In this document: positions 29,426-38,160 of the stretch, one piece after another
How positions within the stretch are numbered: the first letter of the stretch is position 1
Layout of the letters: the number at the start of each line of letters is the position of its first letter
Assembly: GCF_000504285.1 (NCBI RefSeq)
Contig: NZ_KI632511.1
Span: 1,485,372-1,549,371 of the forward strand
Length of the DNA stretch: 64,000 nucleotides
Direction of reading: 5' to 3'
Source of the DNA: Actinospica robiniae DSM 44927
GTDB lineage: Bacteria; Actinomycetota; Actinomycetes; Streptomycetales; Catenulisporaceae
Notes under the pieces: generated by a model
Databases searched by the model: none
What the model saw: the letters and a program-made list of their open reading frames with translations, nothing else
Told to the model about the DNA's origin: nothing
Program-made: the position numbers and the translations under genes

Positions 29426-31260
29426 GACCCTGGTGGTTTATTCGTCAGGCGATAAGTGAGAGTTCGAGGCGGCCGAGGTGACTTGTTCTGGTTCGGTCGA
29501 GAATCTGGCCGTTCCAGTAGGCGTCGAGGCGGATCAGGTTGATAGCGCATGCGGTCAGGACGTGGTGTAGTCGGGTCTTGTCGATGCCTCGGTAGCGTGT
29601 CCGGCGGATCCCGAGGTCGATGGCCTGGTTGATGGTGCCCTCGACTCCGGCGCGGAGGGCGTATCGGGCCTGCCAGGCCTTGGTCGACTGGTCGGCGCGG
29701 GCTTTGAGCTGGAGCTCGTGGACTTCTCGCTGGGGCACGGTGACTTGTCGGCCGCCTTTCTTGCGGCGGGTGCACAGGTCTCGGGCCGGGCATCGGATGC
29801 AGCCGGCCGCCGGGAACGTCACGACGATCTTCGCGGTGCCGTTCTGGACGCATGGGGTCCACGCTGAGCTGCTCTGGCCTTGCGGGCAGGTCGCACTCCG
29901 GGCGCCGAAGTCGAAGGTGAAGGCCGACCGGTCGTATCCGGCACCGGCTTTGGCCTGCGCCGAGGTGTCGGCCAGCAGAGGGGTGACCAGGTCGATCCCG
30001 TGCTCGGCCTTGGACGAGAGCACCAGAGCCGCAGACGGGTAGCCGGAATCGAGGTAGTGCTCGGCCGGGGTCAGGCCCCGATCGGCGAGCATGGTGTGGA
30101 CCTGCGCGGTCATCGCCACATCCGGCACGGTCGCGTTCGTGGTGGCGACGTTGGTGATGATGTTCGGCGGATCCAGCCTGCGGGAGGCATCGCCGGGAGC
30201 AGGCTCATCCGGCCAGTCGCAGGTCTCGGTCAGATGGACCTTGTAGCCGCACCAGAACAGGTCATCGCCTTTGGCCGCCCACCGGGCCTCGGGATCATAG
30301 GGGGAGGCGATCCGCGATGGGGCCGGCGGGATGCCGTCCTTCTCCGCATCCCGCCGTCTGATCACCTGCTTCCCGGTCTCCTCCTCGTACACGTAGTAGT
30401 TCTGCAGCAGCACCCGCCGCAACACCCCCACCGCCGGAATTTCACGCAGCCACACCGGCGCCGAGGCCGCGTACACGGCGTTGACCAGGGCGAACCCGTC
30501 CTGGCCGTAGTCGGCCGTGAGCTGGTCGCGTTTGGTTTGCGAGGTCGGCAGACGCCAAGAATCGATCCGCCGCCCGTAGCGCGCCGACCAACCCGCGACA
30601 TCGAACTCGGACGCGAACCACCCCGGAGCCGCCGCGACGAGGGCTTCGGCCGCGGCCCGCACCGACTCCCCGGCCAGCTCCAGCCGGTTCAAATCCCGCA
30701 CCGCCGAGACCACATGCGTGGAATCCGTACGCTGCTTCCCACCCGCCTTGACCAGGCCCCGCTCCACCAACGCGACCAGCAGCACGTCCAACAGATGCTG
30801 CTCGAGCCCACCTTCGAGCACCCGGGAACGGAACTCCGGCAGCACGCTGTGATCGAATCCGGGATCATCCAGCCCCAGCCCGAGCGCGTACTTCCACGAC
30901 AGATCCCGGCCCGCCGCCTCCGCAGCCTGCCGATCGGTCAGCTTCTGCGCCATCTGAAACACGCTCACCAGCGCAAGGCGCCCCGGCGAATAGCCCGGCC
31001 GACCCCGCACCCCGAACCCCGCCACGAACCCCTCATCCGGGAACACCTCCCCGAGCATGTCCCTGACCTGCACCGCCAACGGCAGCACCTTGCGCCGGTA
31101 GATCGCCTTGATCGCCGCAGCAACCTGCGGATCCGGCTCCGGCCACGGCGCGGGCTGCATCGACACGACCCTCATCCTCCCCGCAGGCGAAGATCGGAGA
31201 CAAGCCGCCCGCCAGGCAACCCTACGAGATCAGAACCCTGCCGAATAAACCACCAGGGTC
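29426..31260 (-). mobile_element. Complete IS1182-family element
   Basis: Terminal inverted repeats are clear: GACCCTGGTGGTTTATTCG at 29426-29444 and its complement ending at 31260, extending about five more bases with one mismatch. The bases CGGCAA flank both ends directly (29420-29425 and 31261-31266), a probable 6-bp target duplication. It carries one transposase gene and looks recently inserted. Confidence 0.88.
29445..31175 (-). CDS. IS1182-family transposase
   Basis: 576 aa, full length. The DUF772-type N-terminal domain (RPGYSPGRLALVSVFQMAQK, SWKYALGLGLDDPGFDHSVL) precedes the DDE domain. Catalytic candidates are Asp in QRTDSTHV, Asp in HYLDSGYPSA and Glu in AGVEGTINQAI. A cysteine cluster (CIRCPARDLCTRR) sits before the last block, as usual in this family. 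The stop lies inside the left inverted repeat. No frameshift is seen; likely functional. Confidence 0.93.
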   Translation of the reverse strand: MRVVSMQPAPWPEPDPQVAAAIKAIYRRKVLPLAVQVRDMLGEVFPDEGFVAGFGVRGRPGYSPGRLALVSVFQMAQKLTDRQAAEAAGRDLSWKYALGLGLDDPGFDHSVLPEFRSRVLEGGLEQHLLDVLLVALVERGLVKAGGKQRTDSTHVVSAVRDLNRLELAGESVRAAAEALVAAAPGWFASEFDVAGWSARYGRRIDSWRLPTSQTKRDQLTADYGQDGFALVNAVYAASAPVWLREIPAVGVLRRVLLQNYYVYEEETGKQVIRRRDAEKDGIPPAPSRIASPYDPEARWAAKGDDLFWCGYKVHLTETCDWPDEPAPGDASRRLDPPNIITNVATTNATVPDVAMTAQVHTMLADRGLTPAEHYLDSGYPSAALVLSSKAEHGIDLVTPLLADTSAQAKAGAGYDRSAFTFDFGARSATCPQGQSSSAWTPCVQNGTAKIVVTFPAAGCIRCPARDLCTRRKKGGRQVTVPQREVHELQLKARADQSTKAWQARYALRAGVEGTINQAIDLGIRRTRYRGIDKTRLHHVLTACAINLIRLDAYWNGQILDRTRTSHLGRLELSLIA

Positions 31261-31285
31261 CGGCAACGGTTATCGCCGGCAAGAC

Positions 31286-32038
31286 TCAGGGCCGGCAGAC
31301 CGCTGCCGCGGCCAAGGAGCGCGGCTGCATGCCGCAGCGCTCATAGAGCCGTATGGCGGGGACGTTGTCCGCGTCGACGATCAGTGCTGCCTGCCCGTGT
31401 TCGCGGATCAGCTCGTGCAGCGCGAAGGTGAAGGCAGCTCGTGCGTAGCCCTTGCCGCGGCCCACTGGCATCGCCGACACGCCCGCGAGAAAGCCGACCG
31501 TCGGTACGGACCACGCCTCGGCCGTTACCGCGGCCAGCGCACCGGATTCGTCCCGCGCACCGCACCAGCGACGCACGCCCGACACCCCGGGCCGCGCGTA
31601 GGACGTGGGGAAACCCTCGAGCAGCAGCTGCTCGATCTCGTCCTCGTCGCCGGCCGAGAGCCAGGCTGCATCACAGAGGCCTTCGATGCCGGGGTGCGCT
31701 GGAGACATGGTGGACTGCATCCACAGGAACGGTGCGACGAGCTCAAGCCCCGCGACGCGCCGTGCCAGACTGCCTATGAGGTGCTGGTCGCCGATGGGGC
31801 GGAAGCTCGGACCGATCTCCCGGAGCACAGCGGCGACGAGGCCGGCAGCGGCGTGCTCCGGGCCGGTGACGGCGAGGCGATCCCGGCCGGAGAGCGAAGG
31901 CGAGGCGACCGCCACCGCGCCTTCCGCGCACCAAGCGCGCACCCCGGCGCCGAAACCCTGGGTCACCCAACGGATCAGCGGGTCACCGTCGTCGAGCTCT
32001 TCCAACGTCAGCCGATCGGGAATCGCCATGATCTTCAT
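31286..32038 (-). CDS. GNAT-family N-acetyltransferase
   Basis: 250 aa from the ATG at 32038. The N-terminal half is variable; the C-terminal half has the GNAT fold with the acetyl-CoA loop (VSAMPVGRGKGYARAAFTFA) and the final strand (ADNVPAIRLYERCGMQPRSL). It transfers an acetyl group from acetyl-CoA to an amine; substrate unknown. The IS1182 element lies 25 bp beyond its stop, so the coding region escaped insertion. Possibly monocistronic. Confidence 0.85.
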   Translation of the reverse strand: MKIMAIPDRLTLEELDDGDPLIRWVTQGFGAGVRAWCAEGAVAVASPSLSGRDRLAVTGPEHAAAGLVAAVLREIGPSFRPIGDQHLIGSLARRVAGLELVAPFLWMQSTMSPAHPGIEGLCDAAWLSAGDEDEIEQLLLEGFPTSYARPGVSGVRRWCGARDESGALAAVTAEAWSVPTVGFLAGVSAMPVGRGKGYARAAFTFALHELIREHGQAALIVDADNVPAIRLYERCGMQPRSLAAAAVCRP

Positions 32039-32418
32039 CCGATCATCCTTCGCACTCCGGGACCGGCCCGTCAAGACGCAAGCGCCAGCGGGCGATCCGC
32101 CGTGGTGCGCGCCTGGAAACCTCCCACGGCTTCGCCCGCACGGTGCCCGTGCCCCAGGATCGGGCAGGGTGACGTGCAACGCGGACATCGACGCAGACGA
32201 ATAGCTCCTGTGATCAGGGCATGAAGGAGTGCCGCGTACGCGGCGGCGCCCAGCCATGGCGCCGCCGCGGCACCCGCGCCGCTACCGGCGCGGACCACCT
32301 CCACCGGCGGGCCCGTCCTCCCGAGCCCCTTCCTCCACGCGAACTGCCGGCCGCGCTACACGACTGTCACGAGAACCGCCTCAGATGTTCCAGGTGTGTA
32401 CGCCGCAGTCCTCGCTAC
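32039..32418. other. Intergenic, no supported gene
   Basis: It contains the upstream region of the GNAT gene. No frame shows family motifs. Confidence 0.4.
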
Positions 32419-32446
32419 GACGCCCGCCGCGGGTGCGGCGGGCGTC
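32419..32446 (-). terminator. Strong hairpin, distal terminator
   Basis: Perfect 12-bp stem GACGCCCGCCGC / GCGGCGGGCGTC with a GGGT loop, downstream of the lectin gene. It has no U-tract, as is common in actinomycetes. Confidence 0.6.
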
Positions 32447-32472
32447 TCAGCACTTCGCGCGCCCGTCATGTT

Positions 32473-32499
32473 CCGTCCGGGCGCGACGCGCCCGGACGG
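32473..32499 (-). terminator. Strong hairpin just past lectin stop
   Basis: Near-perfect palindrome with 13-bp arms (CCGTCCGGGCGCG and its complement) around one base, 10 bp after the lectin stop codon. Together with the second hairpin it forms a tandem intrinsic terminator. Confidence 0.65.
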
Positions 32500-32509
32500 C
32501 GCGGGCCGC

Positions 32510-33544
32510 TCAGGCCCAGGTCTGGCGCTGGAGCCACAGGGAACGGGCGGTCCCAGAGCCCTGGGTGAAGACGTAGAGCAGGGCTTCCTGATTGGCGATG
32601 GCGGGGCTGACGTTGGCGGGGCCGATGACGCCGCCGAGGGACTGGAAGTCGGTGTAGGAGCTCTCGTTCTCGGCCGTCTGCACGGCCACCCACAGAGCGT
32701 TGTCGGTGCCCTTGACGAAGACGTTGATCCGGCCGTCGAGGCCGAGGGCGGCGGTGGGCCGGTCGATGATCGCCCCGCCGAGGCTGACCGAGGTGTTGAA
32801 GGAGTCGTAGTCGTCGCTCTGCCCGACGCGCCAGGCCGCGGCGTCCGAGCCGCGGTAGAGGATCTGCACCCGGGCCGCGGCGTCGAGCACGACGGAGGGC
32901 CGGGTGGTCACGCCGGTGGTCTGCTGGGCGAAGGACTGCCAGGAGTCAAGGCCGTTCGGGCTCTGCTGCTGGATCGTCCAGAGGCTGTTGGAGCCGCCCA
33001 GGACCGCGACCACGATGCGTCCGGAGCCGTCGAGGATCGGCGAGGGCGTCGCGTAGATCGCGCCGCCGAGGGAGACCGGGGCGGTGTACTGCTCGTAGTA
33101 AAGGCCCTGGTTGCGCACGTACCACAGCGCGCCGTCGGTGCCGCGGAAGAAGACCTGGATGCGGCCGTCGGCGTTGAGCGCAGCAGCGGGGTCCCCGCCG
33201 ACGCTGGTCACGATCCGCGTCGGCGTGCCGAAGCCGACGTTGGGCGCGTTCTGTGTCACGACTTCGATGTCGCCGGACGTGGTGCGGTAGAACACCCGGA
33301 TCTTGCCGTCCTTGCCCCGCACGGCGTTCGGCACACCCGCGATGGCGGCGCCGGTGATCTGAGCCCAGGAGCTCCAGGTCCGGTCGCGCTGCTCCCAGAT
33401 GGTCCAGAGGGTGTTGGAGCCGCCCTGGACGAAGACCTGGACGCGGTTGTCGGCGTTGAGGACCGGCGCCGGCTCGGCGACGATGGTGCCCTGGAGGTTG
33501 ATCCAGGTGCCCCAGTTGGTTCCCGGAGTAGTGGACACAGGCAT
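32510..33544 (-). CDS. PLL-like beta-propeller lectin
   Basis: 344 aa. Six to seven repeats of about 45-50 residues share the pattern W..(sequence)..LGG.I...P....DGRI.VF..GxDxALW (for example LNADGRIQVFFRGTDGALW and LGLDGRINVFVKGTDNALW). This matches the PLL/tectonin-like propeller lectins that bind fucose or O-methylated glycans. There is no signal peptide, so it may act in the cytoplasm, be released on lysis, or use another export route. A tandem terminator follows it. Composition is less Arg-rich than its neighbours. Confidence 0.75.
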   Translation of the reverse strand: MPVSTTPGTNWGTWINLQGTIVAEPAPVLNADNRVQVFVQGGSNTLWTIWEQRDRTWSSWAQITGAAIAGVPNAVRGKDGKIRVFYRTTSGDIEVVTQNAPNVGFGTPTRIVTSVGGDPAAALNADGRIQVFFRGTDGALWYVRNQGLYYEQYTAPVSLGGAIYATPSPILDGSGRIVVAVLGGSNSLWTIQQQSPNGLDSWQSFAQQTTGVTTRPSVVLDAAARVQILYRGSDAAAWRVGQSDDYDSFNTSVSLGGAIIDRPTAALGLDGRINVFVKGTDNALWVAVQTAENESSYTDFQSLGGVIGPANVSPAIANQEALLYVFTQGSGTARSLWLQRQTWA

Positions 33545-33796
33545 GAGTTATCCCCTTTCACGCGCTGCGCACAGACTGCCTTGCGCAATTGTGCTCACTC
33601 GAGTCATTCCACCCAAATGGCCCACTTCACACGATATCAGTTGATATAGTCTGCCTGATCTATGAAGTCGGATGAGCACTCGTCCACTCACACGGTCGCC
33701 TGCGAACCGCACTGGAGTCGATCCAAGACGTGGACGGAAGCTGGGACGGTTCACAGCGCCCCACCGCAGCACAGCCGGACACATAAGATTGCGGCC

Positions 33797-34582
33797 GTGA
33801 GCGAACCGACCGGCGAGATAGCCACGGGCATCAACCCTCGCGGCTTCGGCGAGCCCGTGCTCCGGCTCGACGGACGGCGCAGCATCCTCGCGCTCTGGCC
33901 TCAAGACGCAGTAGGCGAGGTCTGCGCCGCAGGACCTGAACGGACCGGAGGATACGTAGGCCCCGTCCAGGGCGATGCCGCGATCTTCCCGAACGCAACG
34001 CTCCGGTACATATGCAAGGCCTGCGCCCGCGCGAAGGCCGGATTATACGAGCTCGAACTCACTGGTCATGTCTGCTCGTACTGGTCAAGCGCCACATGCC
34101 ACGTCGACCGGCGCGCTTACTCTCCCGGGGAACTCGAGGAGCTCTCACCGCGCGACCGCATCGACTACGTGACAGAACAAGACCAGTACTCGAAGCGGGG
34201 ATGGACCGTCCTCGCAGTCGAACCCGCCACCGACTGGCCCCCACAGCAAGCTATTCATACTGGGACATCGAGATCTGCGCCACGCGCGACCTACCGCGCC
34301 AGCACTAGATCAACAAGCCCGACGAATCACACGCTGAGACCGCAACAGACCGAGGCGTATCCAGAGCGGCCCTGGTCGTTTTCGCAGATCCTCATCACCC
34401 GCGCAACTCATCGACCAGGTCCACGAACACAGCTCCGGGTGTCCGCTGTCATCCAATCGGGGCGTTTGACAGCGAAACTAGCCGTTTTGGCTTCTACGTC
34501 AGCGAATCTAGTCGTGTGGGTCGGCGCGCTGGAGGTGCTGGGTGGCTGTGCTGGCGGGAGTGGATACTGGGCTCTACTTTGA
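33797..34582 (+). CDS. Hypothetical ORF, possibly cut by transposon end
   Basis: From a GTG at 33797 the first ~150 codons look coding (VSEPTGEIATGINPRGFGEP, LRLDGRRSILALWPQDAV, YICKACARAKAGLYELEL). After about 34270 the composition degrades and the frame runs through the putative transposon left end (34447). No family is recognised. It may be a gene interrupted by the insertion. Confidence 0.3.
   Translation: MSEPTGEIATGINPRGFGEPVLRLDGRRSILALWPQDAVGEVCAAGPERTGGYVGPVQGDAAIFPNATLRYICKACARAKAGLYELELTGHVCSYWSSATCHVDRRAYSPGELEELSPRDRIDYVTEQDQYSKRGWTVLAVEPATDWPPQQAIHTGTSRSAPRATYRASTRSTSPTNHTLRPQQTEAYPERPWSFSQILITRATHRPGPRTQLRVSAVIQSGRLTAKLAVLASTSANLVVWVGALEVLGGCAGGSGYWALL
34467..34514 (+). repeat. 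Direct repeats at transposon left end
   Basis: ACAGCGAAACTAGCCG (34469-34484) and TCAGCGAATCTAGTCG (34499-34514) match at 13 of 16 positions and are 30 bp apart. Spaced direct repeats just outside tnsA are expected of TnsB-binding sites. Confidence 0.55.
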
Positions 34583-35291
34583 GCTCTCGCACATGGATCT
34601 CGTGCTCGGCCGCAGGCGGCGCCCGTTGCCGGAGTGCGTGACGGTCCGTTTCGAGAGCGTGCCCCCGGTGCGGGGGTTCCGCTGGTCTCGCGGGGACCGC
34701 CATTTCTCGGGCTGGTACTGGTCGGCGACCGTTGGCCGTCACGTCGGTTTCGAGTCCTGGCTGGAACGGGACCGGTTGCTCCTGCTCGACTTCGATCCGC
34801 TGGTGGTCGGGATCTCGTCGCAGCCGTTCTGGCTGCATTGGCACGATGGCGACCGAGAACGACGCCACGCGCCCGACTACTTCGTGCGTTTCTCGGGCGG
34901 GTCGGCGGCCGTCGTCGATGTCCGTGCCGATGACCGGATCGAGCCGAAAGACGCCGCCGCGTTCGAGATGACGCGCCTGGCGTGTGCGCAGATGGGTTGG
35001 GAGTTCCAACGGCTGGGGGCGCCGGATGCGGCGCTGGTGGCGAATGTGCGGTGGCTCTCGAGGTACCGGCACCCGCGGTGCCTGCGTCGGGAGGCTGCCG
35101 CCCGGCTGCGCGAGGTGTTCGCCGAACCGACCGCGCTGCTGCGTGGAGCTGATCGGGCCGGGGATCGGCTGGAGACGCTGCCGACGTTGTTCCACCTGCT
35201 GTGGGGACAGGAGTTGTCCGTCGAGGATCTGTCTGCGCAGTTGTTGGGGCCGAGCACGCTCGTGCGCCTGTCCCGGGCCGGTGCGCGGTGA
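34542..35291 (+). CDS. tnsA: TnsA-like transposase endonuclease subunit
   Basis: 249 aa from a GTG with GGAGGTG upstream. It matches actinobacterial TnsA-like heteromeric transposase nucleases: GRHVGFESWLERDRLLLLDF, DPLVVGISSQPFWLHWHDG, RRHAPDYFVRF, VVDVRADDRI. By analogy with TnsA (E63, D114, QxK132) the catalytic set would be E71, D112 and D126-V-R128, with Arg where Lys is usual. TnsA cuts the 5' strands at transposon ends, allowing cut-and-paste movement with TnsB. Its stop overlaps tnsB (GTGA). Its last ~70 residues may contact TnsC. Confidence 0.85.
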   Translation: MAVLAGVDTGLYFELSHMDLVLGRRRRPLPECVTVRFESVPPVRGFRWSRGDRHFSGWYWSATVGRHVGFESWLERDRLLLLDFDPLVVGISSQPFWLHWHDGDRERRHAPDYFVRFSGGSAAVVDVRADDRIEPKDAAAFEMTRLACAQMGWEFQRLGAPDAALVANVRWLSRYRHPRCLRREAAARLREVFAEPTALLRGADRAGDRLETLPTLFHLLWGQELSVEDLSAQLLGPSTLVRLSRAGAR

Positions 35292-37171
35292 ACGATGTGG
35301 AGCGGAGGGTGCCGCCCACAGCGCGGTTGGCGGAGTTCCCGAAGCCAGCGGCGGACCGGGCCCGCTGGTGGGAGGCCCACATCCTGGAGGTGCTGCGCGG
35401 GCTTCCACCGGATGCGCCCGACGGTGCCGCGCCGCGCCCGCAATTTGATCCCCGGGAGCACTCGCTGGCCCAACGCGAGCGTGCCAAGGCTGCCGAGTTG
35501 AGCGCGGCCGGGCATCGGGTGACTGCCAGCGGGATCAAGCAGCGACGTCAGCGCTACCAGCGTGAGGGCCTGATCGGTCTGGTCGATGGACGTAGCGCCA
35601 AGCAGATGCCCGTATACGGGCGTAGCGACCCTGTGGTGGTCGAGGCGATGCGGCAGGCGATCGCGGAGAGCGCCGACGCATCCTCGAAGACCATCGGTTT
35701 CACCGTCTGGCGGGCCCGGCAGATCCTGGCCGAACGCGCGGGCGAGGAAGCCATGGATGTCCCCACCCAGCGCAAGCTCTACCGGCTCTTCGCCAAGCTG
35801 GCCGTCGGTAGCCACACCACCGGCTCGGCCCGCACCCGACGTTCCGTCGCCCTCAGGCCGCCCGGCCCGTTCGGCGAGGCTCCGGCCGGTGCGCCGGGCG
35901 AGGTGATGCAGATCGACTCCACCCCGTTGGACGTCCTGGTCCGCTTGGATGATGGAATCGCGGAGAAGGTCGAGTTGACCGCGCTGGTCGACATCGCGAC
36001 CAGGTCGATCACCGCGGCGGTGCTGCGGCCGACGACCAAAGCAGCCGATGCCTCGGTGCTGCTGGCCCGCAGCGTCACGCCGGAGACCATGCGGCCGGGC
36101 TGGCCGGAGGCGTTGCGGATGTCGCGTTCGGTCCTGCCGCATCGACGGCTACTGACACTGGACGAAAGACTCGAACATGCGGCCGCGAGGCCGGTGATCG
36201 TGCCGGAGACGATCGTCTGCGACCACGGCAAGGCGTTCATTTCCCACAACTTCCGTGCCTCATGCCGGTATCTCGGCATCAACCTGCAACCTGCGCACAA
36301 GGCGACCCCGACCGACAAGGGAACGATCGAGAAGACGCTGGCCTCCGTGGCCACGCTGTTCGCTCAGTTCGCCGCCGGCTATACGGGCAGAAGCGCGGAC
36401 CGCCGCGGACAGCACCTGCAGGACGGCCCGCTGTGGTCGCTGCCTGAGTTGCAGGAACTGCTCGATGAGTGGGTCATCGCCGTGTGGCAGGTCAGGCCGC
36501 ATGATGCGCTGCGCGACCCGGACTCGCCTGGGAGGGCGTTCACCCCCAACGAGAAGTACGCGGCGTTGCTCTCCTCTTGTGGCTACGTCCCGCTCCCGCT
36601 GAGCGGCGAGGACTACATCGAACTGCTGCCCGAACGCTGGCAGGCGATCAACTCCTACGGCATCCGGATCAAGCACCGCACCTACGACGGCCGCGAACTG
36701 AATCCTCTGCGCCGTCAACACTCCGGGGTCACCGAGAAGAAGGGGTTATGGGAAATCCACCATGATCCATACGACGTCACTCGGGTGTGGGTGCGCGACC
36801 GGCGTGCGGGCCGGTGGATCACCGTGTACTGGAAGCACCTGCACCGCGTCGGTGTTCCGTTCGGGGAGATGGCCTGGGACCGGGCTGTGCAGCAGGTGCC
36901 GGATGGCACCGAAGCGCAGATCGCCGACGCCGCAGCCGCTCTGCTCCAGCGCGCCCACGCCGGCCCCAGCCAGAATGCCGAGGCTGCGGGCAAGCGCTCA
37001 CGGCGCGACCGGCGCATCGCCGCACGCACCCGAGCCGCTCCGACCAGTTCTCAGATCCCTGACCCGCCGACCATCGAAGAGACCGGAAGCGAACCCGCCG
37101 ACGACACATTGGCCCCAGTCATCCCGCTAGGCCTGTTCGACCCGCTCGAAGACCCCTGGAGGCGCCCGTGA
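35288..37171 (+). CDS. tnsB: TnsB-like DDE transposase (rve, Mu C-terminal)
   Basis: 627 aa from a GTG overlapping the tnsA stop. N-terminal HTH domains (ASGIKQRRQRYQREGLIGLV) bind end repeats. The RNase-H core carries D210 (MQIDSTPLD), D312 (VCDHGKAF) and E348 (KGTIEKTL), exactly 35 residues between the last two. A Mu-type C-terminal barrel (KHRTYDGRELNPLRRQHSG, DPYDVTRVWVRD) follows, then a basic tail that probably binds TnsC. It joins 3' ends to target DNA. The gene is uninterrupted, and its stop overlaps tnsC (GTGA). Confidence 0.92.
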   Translation: MNDVERRVPPTARLAEFPKPAADRARWWEAHILEVLRGLPPDAPDGAAPRPQFDPREHSLAQRERAKAAELSAAGHRVTASGIKQRRQRYQREGLIGLVDGRSAKQMPVYGRSDPVVVEAMRQAIAESADASSKTIGFTVWRARQILAERAGEEAMDVPTQRKLYRLFAKLAVGSHTTGSARTRRSVALRPPGPFGEAPAGAPGEVMQIDSTPLDVLVRLDDGIAEKVELTALVDIATRSITAAVLRPTTKAADASVLLARSVTPETMRPGWPEALRMSRSVLPHRRLLTLDERLEHAAARPVIVPETIVCDHGKAFISHNFRASCRYLGINLQPAHKATPTDKGTIEKTLASVATLFAQFAAGYTGRSADRRGQHLQDGPLWSLPELQELLDEWVIAVWQVRPHDALRDPDSPGRAFTPNEKYAALLSSCGYVPLPLSGEDYIELLPERWQAINSYGIRIKHRTYDGRELNPLRRQHSGVTEKKGLWEIHHDPYDVTRVWVRDRRAGRWITVYWKHLHRVGVPFGEMAWDRAVQQVPDGTEAQIADAAAALLQRAHAGPSQNAEAAGKRSRRDRRIAARTRAAPTSSQIPDPPTIEETGSEPADDTLAPVIPLGLFDPLEDPWRRP

Positions 37172-38160
37172 CCATCGTCGATCCGGCCACCAAGCCGACG
37201 GCCGACGCCGCCGGCCAGCATCTGAGCACCCTCGCCGGATGGCGTCGATCCCTCGCCGACCCGCCGCCGATGCCGAGCCCGGCCGACGATGACGAATCGC
37301 GTCTCGAACATCACGCCCGGCTGCTGGTGGTGGCCACCTCCACGGTCCGCCACACCGTCACCTGCGGGCGCAGACTGGTGCTGCTCAACCGCCACGCGAT
37401 CAGCGCCCGCCGCGGCCTGATCGTCTCCGGGCCGGCCGGGACCGGCAAGACCATCGCCATCACCCAGCTCGGCCGTTCCCACGAACTGCTGGACCAGGCC
37501 CGCCACCCGCATGTGGCGGACCGCATCCCGGTTCTCTACATCACCGTTCCGCCCGCCGCGACCGCCCGCATGATCGCGGCGGAGTTCGCCCGCTTCCTCG
37601 GCCTTCCCATCAGGGCCCGCTCGAACATGACCGACATCATCGAAGCCGTCGTCGGCGTGTGCACCGACGCGCGAACCGGGCTGGTCCTGGTCGACGAGCT
37701 TCACAACATCTCGCTGGCCACCAGGGCCGGGGCGGAAGTCTCCGACACTCTGAAGTACTTCTCCGAACGCATCCCGGCCACCTTCATCTACGCCGGCATC
37801 GACGTCGAGGACTCCGACCTGCTCTCCGGAACCCGCGGTGCCCAGATCGCCGGCCGATTCACCCTGATCCCCTCTCGCCCGTTCCCCTACAACGAGGAAT
37901 GGAAAGGGCTGGTCGCCACCATGGAAGACACCCTCCGGCTGCGCGATCACCGCCCCGGCACCCTCACCGGCCTGGACCGGTTCCTTCACGACCACACCGG
38001 CGGCATGATCGGCGCTTTATCCCACGCCATCCGCGGAGCCGCGATCGACGCGATCCTCACCGGCACCGAGAAGATCACCAAGAAGAGCCTCCAGACGATC
38101 CCGCTGGACCACACCGCCCAGTCCACCGCCTCGCTCGCCACCAAGACCGCCACCCGGTGA
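37168..38160 (+). CDS. tnsC: TnsC/TniB-like AAA+ ATPase
   Basis: 330 aa. Walker A is GPAGTGKT (88-95), Walker B LVLVDELH (172-179), with a sensor-type region at TFIYAGIDVED. The family polymerises on target DNA in an ATP-dependent manner, linking the target selector (TniQ) to the TnsAB transposase and giving target immunity. It overlaps tnsB and tniQ by GTGA, so stoichiometry is probably set by coupling. It appears intact. Confidence 0.92.
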   Translation: MTIVDPATKPTADAAGQHLSTLAGWRRSLADPPPMPSPADDDESRLEHHARLLVVATSTVRHTVTCGRRLVLLNRHAISARRGLIVSGPAGTGKTIAITQLGRSHELLDQARHPHVADRIPVLYITVPPAATARMIAAEFARFLGLPIRARSNMTDIIEAVVGVCTDARTGLVLVDELHNISLATRAGAEVSDTLKYFSERIPATFIYAGIDVEDSDLLSGTRGAQIAGRFTLIPSRPFPYNEEWKGLVATMEDTLRLRDHRPGTLTGLDRFLHDHTGGMIGALSHAIRGAAIDAILTGTEKITKKSLQTIPLDHTAQSTASLATKTATR

